Positions 56,024 through 59,505 of a stretch of 59,505 nt of DNA are shown in pieces; within the stretch, counting starts at the first letter, position 1; every line of letters starts with the position of its first letter. A program made the position numbers and the translations under genes. Below the pieces are notes generated by a model. The model did no database searches, had not been told where the DNA came from, and saw only the letters and a program-made list of their open reading frames with translations. The DNA is taken from positions 224,044 to 283,548 of the forward strand of contig NZ_LMUI01000008.1 in NCBI RefSeq assembly GCF_009765995.1. Direction: 5' to 3'. Source of the stretch: Methylocapsa sp. S129 (lineage in GTDB: Bacteria; Pseudomonadota; Alphaproteobacteria; Rhizobiales; Beijerinckiaceae).

Positions 56024-56197
56024 CGCACCCCCCAGGTCTCGAACGGCTCAGCCATTGAGAGTTTTAGGCGGCGAGCCGCCAAGCAATAATCCCTTTTCGC
56101 TTTCCATACTCAATGATCTGCCCACGTTTGGCGCGCATCCCAAGTGTCCAGATGGCCGCCATCGCGACGGCATGACGAAGTACGCCGTCATGCTCGT

Positions 56198-56234
56198 CTA
56201 GCAGGCTGTTGAAAAAGGCCCTGGCCACGGGAAC
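56198..56234 (+). repeat. IS-end-like direct repeat, copy 1
   Basis: CTAGCAGGCTGTTGAAAAA followed by GGCCCTGGCCACGGGAAC, 37 bases. The same sequence with 3 substitutions and one extra A recurs at 59293-59330 in the same orientation. The GGCTGTTGAAAAA start is typical of the end of IS1182/IS5-type elements. No transposase follows this copy, so it is a solitary remnant. It marks the left edge of a 3.1 kb cassette. Confidence 0.75.
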
Positions 56235-56308
56235 GGGTCGCGGAGCCATCCGACCCCGGCAGAGCTTCGTCAGGCGGCTTTCCCAAGTCGGCGGAGCGGT
56301 CTGCCCGC

Positions 56309-56854
56309 TTACGCCTTCACCATTTCGGTCCGGTATTTCGGCAGCAGCGTAGCGAGAAGCCGGCCCTTCTCTGCTTGCTCTTCCTTGCTGGGCTTCGGCG
56401 GCGGCGACGTCCGGCTGTCGACGGGGAAGCCGACCGCTAGGAAGAACTCCTCTTGCCCAGCCGGCGTGCACATGCAGAGCATATGCGCCATCTTACCGGA
56501 CTTGTTTTTGAACACATGCGGAGCGTTCGCTGGGACATTGACGGTAGACCCAGCGCGGACGGTTTGTGTCTCGCTGCGGAAGGTGAACTCCAACTCGCCC
56601 TCCAGCAGAGTGAACATTTCCTCGAAATCGTGGCGGTGCGGCGGTGGGCCGCCGCCGTCGGGAACGAGCATGTCGATGAGGCAATAACGCCCGGCTGTCT
56701 GAGCGCCCGATACCAGAATCGTGTAGTTGTTGCCGACGACTGAGATGCGCGGCATTCCGACCCCGTCCGGATCGGCGACGGTCAATCGACGCTTTGGGTC
56801 GTCGGGCGGAATTGTGGGGATCGGTTGCGAAGTCGTGTTTGGGGTGTCAGTCAT
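56309..56854 (-). CDS. Cupin domain protein
   Basis: A 181-residue protein with one cupin barrel. The first cupin motif is GGGPPPHRHDFEEMFTLLEGELEF (G-x5-H-x-H-x3-4-E-x6-G) and the second is PANAPHVFKNKSG (G-x5-P-x-G-x2-H-x3-N-like). The metal site would be His, His, Glu and His. The start is ATG 56852-56854, with AAGGAGA upstream. Such stand-alone cupins are dioxygenases, isomerases or sensors. It is on the same strand as the isochorismatase-like gene 178 bases upstream, in the IS-flanked cassette. Confidence 0.85.
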   Translation of the reverse strand: MTDTPNTTSQPIPTIPPDDPKRRLTVADPDGVGMPRISVVGNNYTILVSGAQTAGRYCLIDMLVPDGGGPPPHRHDFEEMFTLLEGELEFTFRSETQTVRAGSTVNVPANAPHVFKNKSGKMAHMLCMCTPAGQEEFFLAVGFPVDSRTSPPPKPSKEEQAEKGRLLATLLPKYRTEMVKA

Positions 56855-57032
56855 TTCGCGTCTCCTTGCTCGGCTCACAGGTCAGGAGCCTCTCCGGGCG
56901 GTCAGAATGACGGGTCGGCCATTTGGGGTCGCCGCCAGTCCGATAATGAAGTCGAACGCTGTCGAACGCGACGGTCTGCCTCCGAAAACCGGAAATCGCT
57001 CCGTGCGCGCGCGGCGATCATCCGATCGGTCC

Positions 57033-57632
57033 TCAATCGACCGGAAGCATCGGCGGATTGGCGGCGATCAAAGGAACGAGCTTCATGCCTTGTGGCGTGG
57101 CCCAATTATGTACCAGTTCCGCGACCATCGTGTTGGTCGACGTCAACCAGACGCCGGCCCGCTCCATCCTCCGCCGTGACGTTTCTTCGCCGATCTCGAA
57201 ACTCGAACCGCTCGCATCGAGCACAGCCTGGACCTCAAAGCCCGCTTCGACCGCGCTGATCGCTGGAAAGACAAGGCAGATATCGGTGGTGACCGCGGCC
57301 ATTATCAACTGACGCCGGCCGGTCGCCTCGACCGCTTTCTTGAAGTTAGGGTCGTCCCAAGCATTGACTATGCCAGTCCGTTTGATTCGCGCGGCATAGG
57401 CGTCGGACAGCGCGCGCTGGAGGGACTGATGGAGTGGCCCTTGCATATGATCTTCCATGCTTGATGTCATGACGATCGGCATCTCAAAGGCGAGCGCGGC
57501 CTTGCCGAGCACGACGGCATTGCGAATCGACTGATCGGAAGTGATATTCTTGATCAATTGTATCGTTCCAACCTGATGATCGATCAGCACGAGGGCGCAG
57601 GTATCCGGCTTGAAATGCGGTGAGCTCGTCAT
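57033..57632 (-). CDS. Isochorismatase-like cysteine hydrolase (YcaC type)
   Basis: A 199-residue member of the isochorismatase superfamily. Typical parts are ALVLIDHQVGTIQLIKN (catalytic Asp), IVMTSSMEDHMQGP, and AAVTTDICLVFPAISAVEAG, in which the Cys is the nucleophile. The sequence is closest in pattern to YcaC-related hydrolases of unknown substrate. Start at ATG 57630-57632 (MTSSPHFKPD), with GGAAGGA upstream; a longer frame to 57935 adds 101 non-conserved residues. It lies within the IS-flanked cassette. Confidence 0.88.
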   Translation of the reverse strand: MTSSPHFKPDTCALVLIDHQVGTIQLIKNITSDQSIRNAVVLGKAALAFEMPIVMTSSMEDHMQGPLHQSLQRALSDAYAARIKRTGIVNAWDDPNFKKAVEATGRRQLIMAAVTTDICLVFPAISAVEAGFEVQAVLDASGSSFEIGEETSRRRMERAGVWLTSTNTMVAELVHNWATPQGMKLVPLIAANPPMLPVD

Positions 57633-58232
57633 TGAATATCCTTCCATTTCTCGAACAAACATTGTGCAAGCGAGTAGCGGTCCCCCGGCGCGACTTTTGA
57701 GCGTTAAGCCACAGCGCTCCTTGCGCTGAGGCGCTCCACGCTCAGCGCGTCGACCCGGCAGTCGACCATAGCGACATTTCCTTTGTGGACCGTCACGACA
57801 GGTCATTGGTCCGAGACCGCCGCTCCTGCCTATGGGTATGAGGTTCGTCGGCGATGTTTGTTCGCCATCCGAAAGGTGGGTTGCGCGCTGCGCAGAGCCT
57901 CTCCCGAAACTAGCGGTAGCAGTCTTCTGGCTCACTGACGTTCAAGATTCCGCAAGATGTTCAAAATCAAGGAAGGAATTTGATCGTGCCGCCGGGTTGT
58001 TGCGGATCAGTTCGCGGACACTCCTCGCCAGGAGAGTCAAGCGACTGGGTGATCTGCTATCGTCGCAGCAATAGCGCATCGGCCTCACCCAATTAACGTC
58101 AGAGACCCATTCTTGGGTGATCGAGAATTAGGCATTGCGCTTCCGATATCTCGTCGCATGAATGCGCGAGGCAGCGAGGCGAGGAAGGGGCCGTACTCAA
58201 CGGCAAGCCGATTACACGGACAGGACCCTGGA
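57633..58232. other. 600-base gap in the cassette, with a possible Fis-type helix-turn-helix remnant
   Basis: No complete gene is seen. A plus-strand frame of 80 residues (57832-58074) ends in FDRAAGLLRISSRTLLARRVKRLGD, similar to the Fis-type helix-turn-helix found at the end of response regulators. No receiver domain precedes it, so it may be a decayed fragment. Promoters of the flanking genes (isochorismatase-like and AraC, both minus strand) must include the part just above 57632. Confidence 0.35.
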
Positions 58233-59234
58233 CTAAGATTTCCAGTCCCGCCGATAGGCGCCCGGCGTTGTTCCAAGCTGCTTCTTGAATGCGGTCGCGA
58301 AGTGTTGCGATGAAGAAAACCCACACTCTAATGCGATTTCGCTCATCGCATGCTGGCTCGAAGCCAACAGGCTCTTTGCTCGTTCGAGCCGCCGCAGCAA
58401 CACAAATTGCCATGGAGAGGTTCCGGTGGCGGCGCGAAGGCTCGAAGTAATCTCCGTTGTCGAACAACCGATCGCGCGGCCCAGGTCAACAACGCTGAGA
58501 TCGTCCGCAAGGTGACTTTCGACGTATTCGAATAAACGGTTGAGCTGACGGTTGTTGAGGGCGCGAGGCCCATCCGGCCTTTGGAAATCGGATCGCGACG
58601 CGCGAACCAGAAGAGTCACTAGGGCGATGCTAAGCCCGTCGGCCTCGAGTCTTGTGATTCCTTCGGCGCTTTCTTGCCAAATGCGTTCAACGAGTTGCAT
58701 GACCAACTCGTCTCTCTGGCATTCGGCGTGAAGACGACCCAGATCGCTGCGGTCGCCGAGATGCTCTTTGAACGCGTCGGGCGAGAACTCTAGCGCCAGG
58801 AAGTCGACTTCGGATGAAAGTTCGCAGCTACTGACCAAATTCGCAGGCGCCACGTTGTAATGTCGGTCAAGAGAGCTCCTGATTCGTCCAGCGCCGTAAT
58901 CCACTATCTTGGAGCCATCCCTGCGGGAGCGGTTCATGCGGATCGAGATTCCTTTCACAGGAGGCGTGCTAAAATGGTCAGCCAAGCGGCGAGGCGCGCG
59001 GAAGAGCGCCAGCGACCCTGCCATTCTATGTTCTTGCTGGAACGGGCAAGAACGCCAGAAGTGTTCGGCAAACGTGTCGGGTCCCAGGCGTTCCGTAAGC
59101 GTCGAGTTCGATTGTGCTACCGGCTGTCGCCGCAGCGCCGAATGCTCAAATCCTGAGCTTGAAAGCTTCACGTCTCGGTTCCCCTTGATCGCATGCTGCG
59201 TCGTCGAATGTCTAAAGAGTTTAGATTCTGCCAT
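58233..59234 (-). CDS. AraC family transcriptional regulator
   Basis: A 333-residue AraC-type regulator. The C-terminal double helix-turn-helix is RLFEYVESHLADDLSVVDLGRAIGCS, FVLLRRLERAKSLLASSQHAMSEIALECGFSSSQHFATAFKKQLGTTPGAYRRDW. The N-terminal 200 residues are an effector domain of unknown ligand. The start is ATG 59232-59234 with GAGAGGAAAG upstream (an earlier in-frame start at 59270 is possible). It probably controls the cupin and isochorismatase-like genes, which lie downstream on the same strand. It is inside the IS-flanked cassette. Confidence 0.9.
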   Translation of the reverse strand: MAESKLFRHSTTQHAIKGNRDVKLSSSGFEHSALRRQPVAQSNSTLTERLGPDTFAEHFWRSCPFQQEHRMAGSLALFRAPRRLADHFSTPPVKGISIRMNRSRRDGSKIVDYGAGRIRSSLDRHYNVAPANLVSSCELSSEVDFLALEFSPDAFKEHLGDRSDLGRLHAECQRDELVMQLVERIWQESAEGITRLEADGLSIALVTLLVRASRSDFQRPDGPRALNNRQLNRLFEYVESHLADDLSVVDLGRAIGCSTTEITSSLRAATGTSPWQFVLLRRLERAKSLLASSQHAMSEIALECGFSSSQHFATAFKKQLGTTPGAYRRDWKS

Positions 59235-59292
59235 AGCTTTCCTCTCGAGGTCACGCGCTATTCGGATCAATCTCTCACCCTGGTGACCCTCA

Positions 59293-59330
59293 CTAGCAGG
59301 CTATTCAAAAAAGGCTCTGGCCACGGGAAC
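59293..59330 (+). repeat. IS-end-like direct repeat, copy 2 (left end of the right-edge IS)
   Basis: CTAGCAGGCTATTCAAAAAA followed by GGCTCTGGCCACGGGAAC, 38 bases, the second copy of the repeat at 56198-56234. A transposase-like gene starts 44 bases further on, in the same orientation, so this is the left terminal end of that element. Both copies begin with CTAG. Confidence 0.78.
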
Positions 59331-59374
59331 CGTGGCGTGATTCTGTACGTCCGCGCTGCTGCGGGGACTGAATC

Positions 59375-59505
59375 ATGCGAGGCGGGGACGAACGGTCTGG
59401 ATCTCTCTTCAGTTATGTGATCTCGAATCTCGGGTTGGAAAGAGCCACCCGTTGCGCACGATCTGAGCTATCGTGAACGAGGCCCTTGCGGCGCTGGCGG
59501 GTGAG
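59375..59505 (+). pseudogene. N-terminal piece of a decayed IS1182/IS5-type transposase
   Basis: The reading begins MRGGDERSGSLFSYV at ATG 59375, the standard start of this transposase family. One base is missing near 59419/59420, after which the family sequence (D)LESRVGKSHPLRTI continues in the next frame. A TGA at 59464-59466 then interrupts it where an Arg codon would be expected, and AIVNEALAALAGE follows in frame to the window edge. A frameshift plus a stop means the element is inactive unless it is rescued in trans. The rest lies outside the window. Confidence 0.8.

Overview
The window is high-GC DNA from an alphaproteobacterium, most likely of the order Hyphomicrobiales (Rhizobiales). 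The pointers are a DUF4167 protein beside prmC-secA, an XRE regulator-metK-trmB block, a tRNA-Ser with encoded CCA, and frequent GTG/TTG starts. A family such as Beijerinckiaceae or Methylocystaceae would fit, but nothing here fixes the genus.

Layout. (1) 1-6347, housekeeping: DUF4167 protein, prmC, secA and a secreted class A acid phosphatase, all on the minus strand. (2) 6585-14734, metabolism: cyclopropane-fatty-acid synthase, an AidB-like acyl-CoA dehydrogenase, a GNAT acetyltransferase, a PA0069-type radical SAM protein with a clear promoter, and a three-gene unit of alpha-hydroxyacid oxidase, SDR and RraA-like protein that looks like sugar-acid catabolism. (3) 14794-50907, a surface-glycan region of about 36 kb. 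(4) 50972-55672: tRNA-Ser(GGA), XRE regulator, metK, trmB, two divergent TetR regulators and an NTF2-like protein. (5) 55826-59505: a small secreted protein, then a 3.1 kb cassette (cupin, isochorismatase-like hydrolase, AraC regulator) bounded by two direct copies of an insertion-sequence end, and a decayed transposase at the right edge.

The glycan region has a minus-strand arm (gmhB, GT2, wzm, wzt) and a long plus-strand arm read outward from a 301-base intergenic region. Together they encode a nearly complete route to a nucleotide-activated heptose or related higher-carbon sugar: a split transketolase (could supply sedoheptulose 7-phosphate), a GmhA-like isomerase, a GmhB-like phosphatase, and a nucleotidyltransferase-kinase fusion whose domains are in the reverse order to HldE. 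Around these lie three SDR sugar-nucleotide enzymes, a second HAD phosphatase, an APH-like kinase, three glycosyltransferases, an O-acetylation pair (MBOAT plus SGNH), a flippase-like protein, two very large polytopic membrane proteins, six methyltransferase genes and an ABC exporter whose ATPase lacks the C-terminal carbohydrate-binding domain.

The most novel element is a tandem pair of 623- and 683-residue paralogues of unknown function (26911-28782 and 29002-31053). Each has a strongly conserved N-terminal half, possibly glycosyltransferase-like, a Rossmann-like C-terminal part and a hydrophobic tail. They sit inside the heptose operon. My reading is that they help build or modify an unusual, heavily methylated and O-acetylated heptose-containing glycan; this is inference.
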